The notes under the pieces are model-generated. The model was given only the letters and a program-made list of their open reading frames with translations, made no database searches and was not told where the DNA came from. Made by a program: the position numbers and the translations under genes. This document shows positions 18,148 through 26,354 of a DNA stretch of 64,000 nucleotides, one piece after another (position 1 is the first letter of the stretch; every line of letters begins with the position of its first letter). Source of the DNA: Xanthomonas sacchari (GTDB lineage: Bacteria > Pseudomonadota > Gammaproteobacteria > Xanthomonadales > Xanthomonadaceae); contig NZ_CP100647.1 of assembly GCF_024266585.1 (NCBI RefSeq), positions 1,283,001 to 1,347,000 on the forward strand, written 5' to 3'.

Positions 18148-19179
18148 TCAAGCCGACTCCCGCACCACCAGACTCACCGGCATCTCCACCGACTCCACCG
18201 GTGTGCCGGCGATCAGGCTCAGCACGCCGTCCACCAGCAGGGTGGCGGCATGGGCCAGGTCCTGGCGCACGGTGGTCAGCGGCGGTTGGCTGTAGGCGGC
18301 CAGGGGGATGTCGTCGAAGCCGACCAGGGCGATGTCCTGCGGGACGCGGTGGCCGGCCTCGATCAGGGCGCGGATCGCGCCCAGTGCGATCACGTCGGAG
18401 GCGGCGAACACCGCATCCGGCGGGTCGGTCTTCTTCAGCATCGCGCGGGTCAGGCGGTAGGCGTCCTCGCTGAGGAAGTGGCTGCGTGCGTGCAGCCGCG
18501 TATCGAACGCCAGGCCGTGCGCGTCGAGCATGCGCCGGTAGCCGGCGAAGCGCGGCGCCACTTCGGGCAACTGCTCGTCGCCGAGGAAGGCGATGCGCCG
18601 GCGGCCGTGTTCGATCAGGTGTGCGGTGGCCAGTTCGCCGCCGCGCAGGTTGTCGCTGCCCACGCTCGCATAGGCCTGGCCATCGATGCGGCTGCCCCAC
18701 ACCAGCATCGGCAGGCCGCCGCGCGCGGCGGCGTCGAGCGCGGCGTGTTCGTGGCTCTGGCCGAGCATGATGACGCCGTCGGCGCGGCTGCTGCGCGCCA
18801 GGTCCTCGACCCAGTGGTCCTGGTGCTGGTCCAGCTTGGACAGCAGCATGCTGTAGCCGCGCGCGGTCAGCGCGTCGGCGAGCAGCGCCAGCATGGTCAT
18901 CATGAACGGGTCCGACAGCGGCTGCTCGTGCGCGTGCATCAGCGGCACCGCCACGCAGACGATGTTGGAGCGGCGCGAGCGCAGGCTGCGCGCGACCGGG
19001 TCGACCCGGTAGCCGGCCTCGAGGGCGAGTTGCTTGATATAGGCGCGGGTGCGCTCGGCGACCACCGGATTGTCGGCCAGGGCGCGCGACACCGTGGATT
19101 CGGACACGCCGGCCATGCGCGCGATGTCGGCCATCTGCAGGCGCGCGCCGGGTGCAGCGGGTTCGGGTTTGTCGGACAT
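18148..19179 (-). CDS. suxR: LacI-family transcriptional repressor of the sucrose locus
   Basis: 343 residues. The N-terminal helix-turn-helix reads MADIARMAGVSESTVSRALA (residues 16-35), followed by a hinge helix (VDPVARSLRSRR) and a periplasmic-binding-protein-like effector domain. The C-terminal half has the family motif GFDDIPLAAYSQPPLTTV. By locus context it represses suxA/suxC in the absence of sucrose or a derived sugar, acting at the TGCAATCGATTGCA sites near 16465 and 16566. Convergent with suxC, with inverted heptamer repeats in the gap. Confidence 0.93.
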   Translation of the reverse strand: MSDKPEPAAPGARLQMADIARMAGVSESTVSRALADNPVVAERTRAYIKQLALEAGYRVDPVARSLRSRRSNIVCVAVPLMHAHEQPLSDPFMMTMLALLADALTARGYSMLLSKLDQHQDHWVEDLARSSRADGVIMLGQSHEHAALDAAARGGLPMLVWGSRIDGQAYASVGSDNLRGGELATAHLIEHGRRRIAFLGDEQLPEVAPRFAGYRRMLDAHGLAFDTRLHARSHFLSEDAYRLTRAMLKKTDPPDAVFAASDVIALGAIRALIEAGHRVPQDIALVGFDDIPLAAYSQPPLTTVRQDLAHAATLLVDGVLSLIAGTPVESVEMPVSLVVRESA

Positions 19180-19455
19180 GTGGGGAAGACACGCGACCAG
19201 CGAAGCGGAATCGGCAGTGTATGCCAGCCGGGCCGCGCGGCGCTTTGCACGCCGCGGCCGCATCGTCGCCGTGGGGCCGCGGCGCGTCCCGCGCGTGGGC
19301 GCCGCTACGCCGCGCCGGCCAGATCCGGGCGGTGGGTCGCGCCTGTGCGGCGCGCAGGCGTGTCACCGCGGCTGGCGCACGTCCATGTCATGGCGCTTGC
19401 CTGCCGCGCGCACGTGCGACCGCGGCGCGCACAGCGCGGGAGGCGAGGGCATACC

Positions 19456-20196
19456 CTAGGCCATGTGCAGGCCGCCGTTGACCGCATAGTCGGCGCCGGT
19501 GACGTAGGCGGCCTCGTCCGAGGCCAGCCAAGCGCACAGCGCGGCCACTTCCTCGGGCTTGCCGAGCCGGCGCAGCGGTACCGAACTGGCCAGGCGGTCG
19601 AGCACGTCGGGCGGGAAGCCGCTGATCGCCGCGCTGGCGATGTAGCCGGGCGACACCGTGTTGACGGTGACCCCGCGCGAGGCCACTTCCTGCGCCAGCG
19701 CGCGGCTGAAGCCCTGCATCGCCGCCTTGGCGGTGGCGTAGTTGATCTGCCCGATCTGGCCCTTCTGCGCGCTGACCGCGCCGATGTTGACGATGCGGCC
19801 CCAACCGCGCGTGGTCATGCCGTCCACCACCTGCTTGGTGATGTTGAACAGCGCGTGCAGGTTGCTGGCGATCACCGCCTGCCAGTCCTCGCGGCCCATC
19901 TGCCGGAACAGCATGTCGCGGCTGCCGCCGGCATTGTTGACCAGCACGTCGATCTCGCCGACCTCGGCCTTGACCTTGGCGAATGCGGCCACGGTGGAAT
20001 CCCAGTCGGTGGCGTTGCCCTCGGAGGCGATGAAGTCGAAACCCAGCTCGCGCTGCTCGCGCAGCCATGCCGACTTGCGCGGCGAATCGGGACCGCAGCC
20101 GGCGACCACGGTATGGCCGTTGCGCGCCAGCTTCTGGCAGATCGCGGTGCCGATGCTGCCCATGCCGCTGGTGACGTAGGCGATTCTTAGGGTCAT
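19456..20196 (-). CDS. PhaB-like short-chain reductase with substituted catalytic serine
   Basis: 246 residues, the same length as acetoacetyl-CoA reductase PhaB and alignable with it almost without gaps from memory. Residues 9-16 (TSGMGSIG) form the NADP(H) glycine motif, NNAG is at 87-90, and Tyr153 and Lys157 of the YxxxK motif are present. The position of the catalytic Ser140 holds Ala (NIGAVSAQKG); the nearest serine is residue 142. PhaB reduces acetoacetyl-CoA for polyhydroxybutyrate, but no phaC or phaA is nearby and the substitution makes activity uncertain. The gap to suxR is about 275 bp. Heptamer repeats precede the start. Confidence 0.85.
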   Translation of the reverse strand: MTLRIAYVTSGMGSIGTAICQKLARNGHTVVAGCGPDSPRKSAWLREQRELGFDFIASEGNATDWDSTVAAFAKVKAEVGEIDVLVNNAGGSRDMLFRQMGREDWQAVIASNLHALFNITKQVVDGMTTRGWGRIVNIGAVSAQKGQIGQINYATAKAAMQGFSRALAQEVASRGVTVNTVSPGYIASAAISGFPPDVLDRLASSVPLRRLGKPEEVAALCAWLASDEAAYVTGADYAVNGGLHMA

Positions 20197-20213
20197 GGAG
20201 AACTCCTTCGGAG

Positions 20214-20281
20214 TTGGGAATCGGGAATGGGGAATGGTGGGAAGCGAGGCCGCTGTTGCGATTCCCGATTCCCCATTCCCG
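20214..20281. repeat. Inverted pair of GGGAAT heptamer clusters
   Basis: A GGGAATC/GGGAATG run at 20214-20238 faces an ATTCCC run at 20261-20280 across about 22 bp, able to form a long hairpin between citH and the PhaB-like gene, both read on the minus strand. It may reduce read-through. Confidence 0.8.
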
Positions 20282-20288
20282 GCAGCGC

Positions 20289-21614
20289 TCAAGCCGCCAG
20301 CGGATACAGCGCGAAGAGGAGGCTGCCAGCCATCAGCACCAACGACACCAACACCGCCCACTTCAGCGTGAAGCGCTGGTGGTCGGCGAAGTCGACCTTG
20401 GCCAGGCCGACCAGCAGGTAGGTGGACGGCACCAGCGGGCTGAGCAGGTGCACCGGTTGCCCGGCCAGCGAGGCGCGGGCCATCTCCACCGGGGTGATGC
20501 CGTAGTGGCTGGCGGCGTCGGACAGGATCGGCAGCACGCCGAAGTAGAAGGCGTCGTTGGACATGAAGAAGGTGAAGGGCATGCTGGCCAGTGCGGTGAT
20601 CACCGCCAGGTACGGCCCCCAGGCGTCGGGAATCACCGCCAGGAAGCTGCGCGACATCGCCTCGACCATGCCGGTGTTGGAGAGGATGCCGGTGAACACG
20701 CCGGCGGCGAAGATCAGCGACACCACCGACAGCACGTTGCCGGCATGGTTGACCAGGCGGCGGCGCTGCTCGGCCAGGTTCGGGTAGTTGATCAGCAGCG
20801 CCAGCGCGAAGCCGATCATGAACAGTACCGGCATCGGCAGCACGCCGATCACCAGCGCCGCCATCAGCGCCAGGGTCAGCGCCAGGTTCACCCACAGCAG
20901 CCGCGGCCGCTTGATGTCCTCGGCGTCCTCCACGGTGGGCAGCGCCTCGCCGTCGTCGGCCACGCTGCTGTCCAGCCAGGCATCGCCGGGCAGCGCGACC
21001 ACGCCGAGGCGGCGCCGCTCCTTCATGCCCAGGTACCACGCCAGCAGCAGGATGCCGGCGATCGCCAGCGCCATCGCCGGCACCAGCGGCACGAACACGT
21101 CGGCCGGGTCCACGTGCAGCGCGGTGGCGGCGCGTGCGGTCGGCCCGCCCCACGGGGTCAGGTTCATCACCCCGCCGGCGAGGATGGTCACGCAGGTCAT
21201 GTTCAACGCGTTCATGCCCAGCCGGCGGTACAGCGGCAGCATCGCCGAGACGGTGATCATGTAGGTGGTGGAGCCGTCGCCGTCGAGCGAGATCAGCAGC
21301 GCCAGCACCGCGGTGCCGACCACGATCTTCATCGGGTCGCCCTTGACCAGGCGCAGGATGCGCCGCACCAGCGGATCGAACAGGCCGGCGTCGATCATCA
21401 CCCCGAAGTACAGGATCGCGAACATCAGCATGACGCCGGTCGGCGCGATCTTCTTGATCCCCTCGAGCATCATCTCGTTGATGCCGGTACCGAAACCACC
21501 GGCCAGCGCGAACACGATCGGCACGATGATCAGCGCGACCAGCGGCGACAGCCGCTTGCTCATGATCAGGTACATGAAGGTAATGACCATTCCGAAACCG
21601 AGCGCGGTCAGCAT
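20289..21614 (-). CDS. citH: CitMHS-family metal-citrate:proton symporter
   Basis: 441 residues, about 12 transmembrane helices. Imports citrate complexed with Mg2+ or Ca2+ using the proton gradient. Family features include FGVMIDAGLFDPLVRRILR, the LDGDGSTTYMITVSAMLPLY segment, WGGPTARAA, and FFMSNDAFYFGVLPIL near the end. In Xanthomonas the CitMHS carrier CitH is induced during plant infection and controlled by TctDE, whose genes lie 1.5 kb away here beside an OprO/P-type porin. The gene symbol is taken from that context. Start at ATG 21614. Confidence 0.92.
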   Translation of the reverse strand: MLTALGFGMVITFMYLIMSKRLSPLVALIIVPIVFALAGGFGTGINEMMLEGIKKIAPTGVMLMFAILYFGVMIDAGLFDPLVRRILRLVKGDPMKIVVGTAVLALLISLDGDGSTTYMITVSAMLPLYRRLGMNALNMTCVTILAGGVMNLTPWGGPTARAATALHVDPADVFVPLVPAMALAIAGILLLAWYLGMKERRRLGVVALPGDAWLDSSVADDGEALPTVEDAEDIKRPRLLWVNLALTLALMAALVIGVLPMPVLFMIGFALALLINYPNLAEQRRRLVNHAGNVLSVVSLIFAAGVFTGILSNTGMVEAMSRSFLAVIPDAWGPYLAVITALASMPFTFFMSNDAFYFGVLPILSDAASHYGITPVEMARASLAGQPVHLLSPLVPSTYLLVGLAKVDFADHQRFTLKWAVLVSLVLMAGSLLFALYPLAA

Positions 21615-21712
21615 GGAAGTTCCTCAGGGCAGTGCATGAAAGAAGATGGACCCCGCATCAGGGATCAGAAAAGAGGCCGACCAAATGTCACATCGCGCGA
21701 TCCCGCCGTTGC

Positions 21713-21742
21713 GAATCCCGAATCCCCACTCCCGAATCCCGG
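21713..21742. repeat. Heptamer cluster between porin and citH
   Basis: ATTCCC/ATCCCC heptamers immediately after the porin stop codon (21746, minus strand). Confidence 0.75.
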
Positions 21743-21745
21743 CAC

Positions 21746-22936
21746 TCAAAAGTCATATTGGAAGCGCCCGGTGATCGCCCGCGTGTGGTCCAGCGTCACG
21801 CCGGCCAGGTGGTCGCGGTTGCGGCTGTCGATCAGGTCGAGCATCAGCCGCAGGTTCGGCTTGAGGTACCAGTTGCCGGCCAGCGTCCACGAGGCGGTGG
21901 AGGCGTCGAGCAGATCCGGCTGTCCGTCGCGGTGCTGTTCGCCCCACATGCGGTCGTAGCGCAGTGCCAGTTCGAACGCGCCGTAGCGGTGGTTGACCTG
22001 CTTGATGCGGGTGAAGCGCCCGGTCTTGCGGTCGTAGCGGCGCGATTCGCCGGTGGCGAACCAGCTGACGAAGCCGTACGCCGCCAGCACGTCGGCGCGC
22101 TGCGCGCCGTCGTCGAACACACCGCCGCTGAACTCGCCCTGCCACGACAGCGGTCCGCGCACCTGCGCGTATTCCAGCGACCACTTGTTCACGTCGGTGT
22201 CGCGGCCGTCGGCGAAGCGTGCCAGGGTGATGCGGCTGTCGTCGGACAGGTGCCCGGCCGGGCGCGGGCGGATGCTCAGCGCCGGCGCGCCGCCGGCGCC
22301 GGGATGGTCGTAGTGCTCGTGCGCCAGCGACAGGCCCAGGTGCAGCACGTCGCCATCGCGCGCGCCCGGCGCCCAGGTGCCGCGACCGCCGAACGCATGC
22401 CCGCGGACGTTGGAGACGTCGATGCTCTGCAGGCTGTAGACGCTGGCCGCCCAGGTGTAGTCGGTGCCTGCGGCCTGCCACGACACCGCCTTGCGGTACA
22501 GCGGCGCCAGCGTAGTGGCCGCGCCGCTGCGCTCCAGGAACTGGCCGAAGTTGGAGCCGGTGCGGTCGTCGAGCGTGAAGTACTGCTTGAACTGGCCCAC
22601 GGTCAGGATGCCGGCGCCGAACGTGCGGGTCAGGTACACGTCCTTGGCCTCGATGCCCTTGCCGTTGAAATCGTCCTGCAGCCCGGCGAAGTCGCCCTCG
22701 ACCTTGTAGCCGAAGCCGAACACCTTGCCGGACACGTCCAGCCACAGACGGCGGATCTCGGTGTCGTCGGGATTGGGCGTGCCGCGGCGGTCGTTGTCGA
22801 AGTGGGCGAAATCCCAGTGCAGGCGGCCACCGAGTTCGGCGGTCACCGCGCCGTCGTCGTCCGCGGCGGCACGCGCCGATCCGGCCAGGCACAGCAACGC
22901 GCAGGCGCTGCCCAATGTCAGAGTCTTCAGTTCCAC
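21746..22936 (-). CDS. OprO/OprP-family outer-membrane porin of the citrate locus
   Basis: 396 residues. A signal peptide (1-24, ending SARA) and a 16-strand barrel ending in the aromatic GRFQYDF C-terminus. The LWLDVSGKVFGFGYKVEGDF and FTLDDRTGSNFGQFLERS segments are hallmarks of phosphate-selective-type porins OprO/OprP. The anion specificity in this setting is likely citrate rather than phosphate, inferred from the neighbours citH and tctDE. The start is GTG 22936, chosen because a strong GGGAGGGG Shine-Dalgarno lies just upstream and the signal peptide begins there. It is divergent from tctD. Confidence 0.9.
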   Translation of the reverse strand: MELKTLTLGSACALLCLAGSARAAADDDGAVTAELGGRLHWDFAHFDNDRRGTPNPDDTEIRRLWLDVSGKVFGFGYKVEGDFAGLQDDFNGKGIEAKDVYLTRTFGAGILTVGQFKQYFTLDDRTGSNFGQFLERSGAATTLAPLYRKAVSWQAAGTDYTWAASVYSLQSIDVSNVRGHAFGGRGTWAPGARDGDVLHLGLSLAHEHYDHPGAGGAPALSIRPRPAGHLSDDSRITLARFADGRDTDVNKWSLEYAQVRGPLSWQGEFSGGVFDDGAQRADVLAAYGFVSWFATGESRRYDRKTGRFTRIKQVNHRYGAFELALRYDRMWGEQHRDGQPDLLDASTASWTLAGNWYLKPNLRLMLDLIDSRNRDHLAGVTLDHTRAITGRFQYDF

Positions 22937-23047
22937 GTCCCCTCCCAGGTGCGTGTCGCAGCGATTGGATCGGCCCGGCAGCACCCGCCGCGGACCGGCA
23001 TGGGCGCAGCCTAGTTGGGCGTAGCTGTCATTGACCTGTCGGGGGGC

Positions 23048-23164
23048 GGGAATGGGGAATCGGGAATGGGGAATCGGGAGTGGGGAATCGAAAAAGCACG
23101 TTCCCGGATGCGCTAGGCTTCTGCTGTTGCTGTTGCCATTCCCCATTCCCGATTCCCCACTCCC
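23048..23164. repeat. Opposed heptamer clusters in the porin-tctD divergent region
   Basis: Six GGGAATS/GGGAGTG heptamers at 23048-23090 and an inverted run at 23137-23164, ending 8 bp before the tctD ATG. They could form a long stem in the tctD leader and mask its ribosome-binding site; no ordinary Shine-Dalgarno is seen there. Confidence 0.75.
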
Positions 23165-23172
23165 AGCCCCCA

Positions 23173-23874
23173 ATGCGCCTGCTCCTGGTAGAAGACAACG
23201 CCGATCTCGCCGATGCGATCGTGCGGCGCATGCGTCGCAGCGGGCACGCGGTGGATTGGCAGCGCGATGGGCTGAGCGCGGCGGGGGTGCTGCGCTACCA
23301 GCGCTTCGATCTGGTGGTGCTGGATATCGGCCTGCCGGGGCTGGACGGCTTGCGCGTGCTGGCCGGGCTGCGCGAGCGCGGCGACACCACGCCGGTGCTG
23401 ATGCTGACCGCGCGCGACGGCATCGAGGACCGGGTGCAGGCGCTGGACGTGGGCGCCGACGATTACCTGGGCAAGCCGTTCGATTTCCGCGAGTTCGAGG
23501 CGCGCTGCCGGGTATTGCTGCGGCGCAACCGCGGCCAGGCCAGCGAGGTGGTGCAGCTCGGCGGCTTCGCCTTCGACAACGCCGCGCACAGCGTCAGCCT
23601 GGACGGCGCGCCGATCGACTTGCCCAACCGCGAGTACCGCCTGCTGGAGATCCTGATCGGCCGGCTCGGCCAGGTGGTGGGCAAGGACGAGATCGGCAAC
23701 GGGCTGTTCGGCTTCGACGACGAGGCCGGGCCGAACGCGATCGAGCTGTACGTCGGCCGCTTGCGCAAGAAGCTGGCCGACGCGCCGCTGCGCATCGTCA
23801 CCGTGCGCGGCGTCGGCTACAAGCTGGAGGCGGCCGCGATGCCGCCGGATCCGGCAGCGGACGGCGATGGCTGA
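23173..23874 (+). CDS. tctD: OmpR-family response regulator TctD
   Basis: 233 residues. The receiver domain has acidic residues Glu7-Asp8, phosphoacceptor Asp51 in VVLDIGLPG, Thr79 and Lys101 in LGKPFDF. The winged-helix C-terminal domain is typical OmpR/PhoB (NREYRLLEIL, then RLRKKLADAPLRIVTVRGVGYKLE). TctD activates tricarboxylate uptake genes; here the target is expected to be citH and the adjacent porin. It overlaps tctE by 8 bp. Its leader is filled with heptamer repeats. Confidence 0.92.
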   Translation: MRLLLVEDNADLADAIVRRMRRSGHAVDWQRDGLSAAGVLRYQRFDLVVLDIGLPGLDGLRVLAGLRERGDTTPVLMLTARDGIEDRVQALDVGADDYLGKPFDFREFEARCRVLLRRNRGQASEVVQLGGFAFDNAAHSVSLDGAPIDLPNREYRLLEILIGRLGQVVGKDEIGNGLFGFDDEAGPNAIELYVGRLRKKLADAPLRIVTVRGVGYKLEAAAMPPDPAADGDG

Positions 23875-25255
23875 GGCCGCTGCGCCGGCGCCGTCGATCC
23901 GGCGCACGCTGCTGCGCTACCTGGGTGCGCTGTCGCTGCTCGGCGCGGTGGCGCTGTTCTTCGTGGCGCGCGATTACGGCCAACGCGCCGCCAACCGCTC
24001 CTACGACCACCTGCTGGTGTCCTCGGCGCTGTCCATCGTCGACTCGGTGGCGCTGGCCGGCGGCCAATGGCAGGTGGACCTGCCGTACGCGGCGCTGGAC
24101 CTGCTGGCGATGGCGCCGGAGGACCGGGTGTTCTACCGCGTGTTCGACGCGCGCGGGCGCACCATCACCGGCTACGACGACCTGCCGGCGGCACCGTCGC
24201 TGCCGCGTGCCAGCGCACCGCCGCGCCTGTTCGACGCGGTCTACAGCGGCGAGCCGGTGCGCTTTGCGGTGGTGTCGCGGCGGGTGTCCTCGGCGGCGGC
24301 GCAGGATCAGGTGTGGGTGCAGGTCGGCCAGACCCGTCGCGCCCGCGAGGCGTTGGCGCAGGACGTGGTGCTGCACGCGCTGGTCGCGATCGGGCTGCTG
24401 TCGTTGCTGGCGCTGGCCCTGGTGTGGCTGGGCGTGTCGCGCGCGCTGCGGCCGTTGCGCACGCTCGAACGCGAGCTGTCGCGGCGCGAACCGTCCGAAC
24501 TTAAGCCGGTGGCGGCGACCGCGCCGCAGGAAATGCAGCAGATGGTGGCGGCGCTGAACCGCTTCATGGCGCGCCTGGCCGGCAGCAACGAGACCCTGCG
24601 CGCGTTCATGGCCGAGGCCGCGCACCAGATGCGCACGCCGCTGGCGGCGCTGCGCGCGCAGGCGCAACTGGCGCTGGACGAGGACGATCCGCACGAGATG
24701 CGCCGCAGCCTGGAAGCGATCGAGCGCAATGCCACGCACATGAGCCGCCTGCTCAACCAGTTGCTCAGCGACGCCAGCGTGATCCATCGTTCGAACCTGC
24801 AGCGCTATGCCAGCGTCGACCTGGCCGAGGTGCTGCACCAGGCGTTGCACGAGGCCGTGCCGCAGGCCGCGCCGCGGCCGCGCGTGCAGCTGGCCATCGC
24901 CAGCGAACCGGCGCTGGTGCGCGGCGATGCGCTGCTGTTGCGCGAAGCGATCAAGAACCTGATCGACAACGCCTGCAAGTACGGCGGCGACGGCGCGCTG
25001 CAGGTGGCGCTGACCTGCAGCGCGCGCGACTGCGTGGTGACCGTGGCCGACCACGGCCCGGGCATCGCCGCGGCCGAGGCCGAGCGCGTGTTCGAGCGCT
25101 TCGTGCGCGGCGAGGGCGCGGCCGCCGGCGGCGCCGGTCTGGGCCTGGCGATCGTCAAGCGCGTGGTCGAAGCGCATGGCGGGCGTATCGACCTGTCCAA
25201 CCGCGTGGGCGGCGGCCTGATCGCCAGCCTGCACCTGCCGAGGTTGCATCCATGA
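23867..25255 (+). CDS. tctE: Sensor histidine kinase TctE
   Basis: 462 residues. TM1 about 16-34, a periplasmic sensor domain of about 130 residues, TM2 about 167-190, HAMP-like linker, then HisKA with phospho-His253 in AEAAHQMRTPL. ATPase motifs N box NLIDNACKYG, G1 DHGPGI and G2 GAGLGLAIVKR are intact. Partner of TctD. It overlaps the following solute-binding-protein gene by 4 bp (ATGA), so kinase and binding protein are translationally coupled. Confidence 0.92.
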   Translation: MAEAAAPAPSIRRTLLRYLGALSLLGAVALFFVARDYGQRAANRSYDHLLVSSALSIVDSVALAGGQWQVDLPYAALDLLAMAPEDRVFYRVFDARGRTITGYDDLPAAPSLPRASAPPRLFDAVYSGEPVRFAVVSRRVSSAAAQDQVWVQVGQTRRAREALAQDVVLHALVAIGLLSLLALALVWLGVSRALRPLRTLERELSRREPSELKPVAATAPQEMQQMVAALNRFMARLAGSNETLRAFMAEAAHQMRTPLAALRAQAQLALDEDDPHEMRRSLEAIERNATHMSRLLNQLLSDASVIHRSNLQRYASVDLAEVLHQALHEAVPQAAPRPRVQLAIASEPALVRGDALLLREAIKNLIDNACKYGGDGALQVALTCSARDCVVTVADHGPGIAAAEAERVFERFVRGEGAAAGGAGLGLAIVKRVVEAHGGRIDLSNRVGGGLIASLHLPRLHP

Positions 25256-26331
25256 GCCTGTCCGCGCTGCTGCGCCGCCTGCCGCTGCTGACCGTGCTGC
25301 TCGCCGGCACCGCGCTGGCCGCGCCCGGCGACGTGCGCCGCTTCCCGGCCCAGGGCGCCGCCACCGCGCAGCTGTGCATCCAGGGATCGACCGACATCGA
25401 GGTGTTCGCCGCGGTGATCGGCGACTACCAGCGCCTGCATCCGCACACCGAGGTGGTGTACCAGGACGCGATCGCCTGGGACATCTACCAACGCTATCTG
25501 CAGCCGGGCCCGGGTCCGCGCTGCGCCGATCTGCTGATCAGCGCCAGCATGGACCTGCAGACCAAGCTGGTGAACGACGGCCATGCGCTGGCGCACCGCT
25601 CGCCGCAGACCGAGGCGCTGCCGGCGTGGGCGCAATGGCGCCACGAACTGTTCGGTATCAGCTATGAGCCGGTGGCGATCGTCTACAACACCGCGCGGCT
25701 GCCGGCCGCGCATGTCCCGCGTACCCGCCGCCGGCTGCTGGAACTGCTGCGCGCGCCGGGCCTGCCGCTGCGCGGGCGCATCGGCACCTACGACGTGGAG
25801 CGCAGCGGCGTGGGCTACCTGTTCGCGACCCAGGACAGCCAGCTCGGCAGCATGGCCGGGGCGCTGCTGGCGGCGATGGGCGACAACCACGTGGTGCTGG
25901 AGGAACGTACTGGCGTGCTGCTGGACAAGGTCGCGCGCGGCGAGCTGCTGTTGGCCTACAACGTGCTGGGCTCGTACGCGCAGGCGCGCATCGATGCCGG
26001 CGCGCCGCTGGCGATCGTGCAGCCGGAGGACTACACCCTGGTCGCGCTGCGCACCGCGGTGATCCCGCGCGACAGCCCGCATGCGGCCGAGGCGCGGCGT
26101 TTCCTGGACTACCTGCTGTCGCCGCGCGGGCAGCAGGTGCTGTCGCGCGAGGCGCGGCTGCAGCCGATCCTGGCGCAGCCGGGCAGGGCGACGCCGGGTG
26201 GGCCGGCCGCCGCCGCGGCGTTCCGCCCGATCGCGCTGGGGCCGGGGCTGCTGGTGTACCTGGATGCGCTGAAGCGGCGCCAGTTCCTCGACGCCTGGCG
26301 CAGCAGCATGCAGCAGGCGCCGCCGCGCTGA
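25252..26331 (+). CDS. Periplasmic solute-binding protein without a permease, coupled to TctE
   Basis: 359 residues. The signal peptide is residues 1-23 (ending ALAAP). The mature protein resembles type II periplasmic binding proteins of iron/anion ABC systems (QGSTDIEVFAAVIGDYQRLHP at the first strand; QVLSREARLQPI near the end). No ABC permease or ATPase lies nearby. The ATGA overlap with tctE suggests it is a sensing partner that presents citrate or another carboxylate to the kinase rather than a transport component, which is inference. It is convergent with the next gene; both stop codons sit inside one hairpin. Confidence 0.85.
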   Translation: MSLSALLRRLPLLTVLLAGTALAAPGDVRRFPAQGAATAQLCIQGSTDIEVFAAVIGDYQRLHPHTEVVYQDAIAWDIYQRYLQPGPGPRCADLLISASMDLQTKLVNDGHALAHRSPQTEALPAWAQWRHELFGISYEPVAIVYNTARLPAAHVPRTRRRLLELLRAPGLPLRGRIGTYDVERSGVGYLFATQDSQLGSMAGALLAAMGDNHVVLEERTGVLLDKVARGELLLAYNVLGSYAQARIDAGAPLAIVQPEDYTLVALRTAVIPRDSPHAAEARRFLDYLLSPRGQQVLSREARLQPILAQPGRATPGGPAAAAAFRPIALGPGLLVYLDALKRRQFLDAWRSSMQQAPPR

Positions 26332-26354
26332 GCCGCGCTGGCGGCGCTCAGCGC
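26325..26354. terminator. Hairpin covering both convergent stop codons
   Basis: GCGCTGAGC and GCTCAGCGC form a perfect 9-bp stem with a 12-nt loop. The left arm contains the stop of the binding-protein gene and the right arm the stop of the minus-strand diguanylate cyclase. There is no T-tract, so intrinsic termination is uncertain. Confidence 0.45.
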
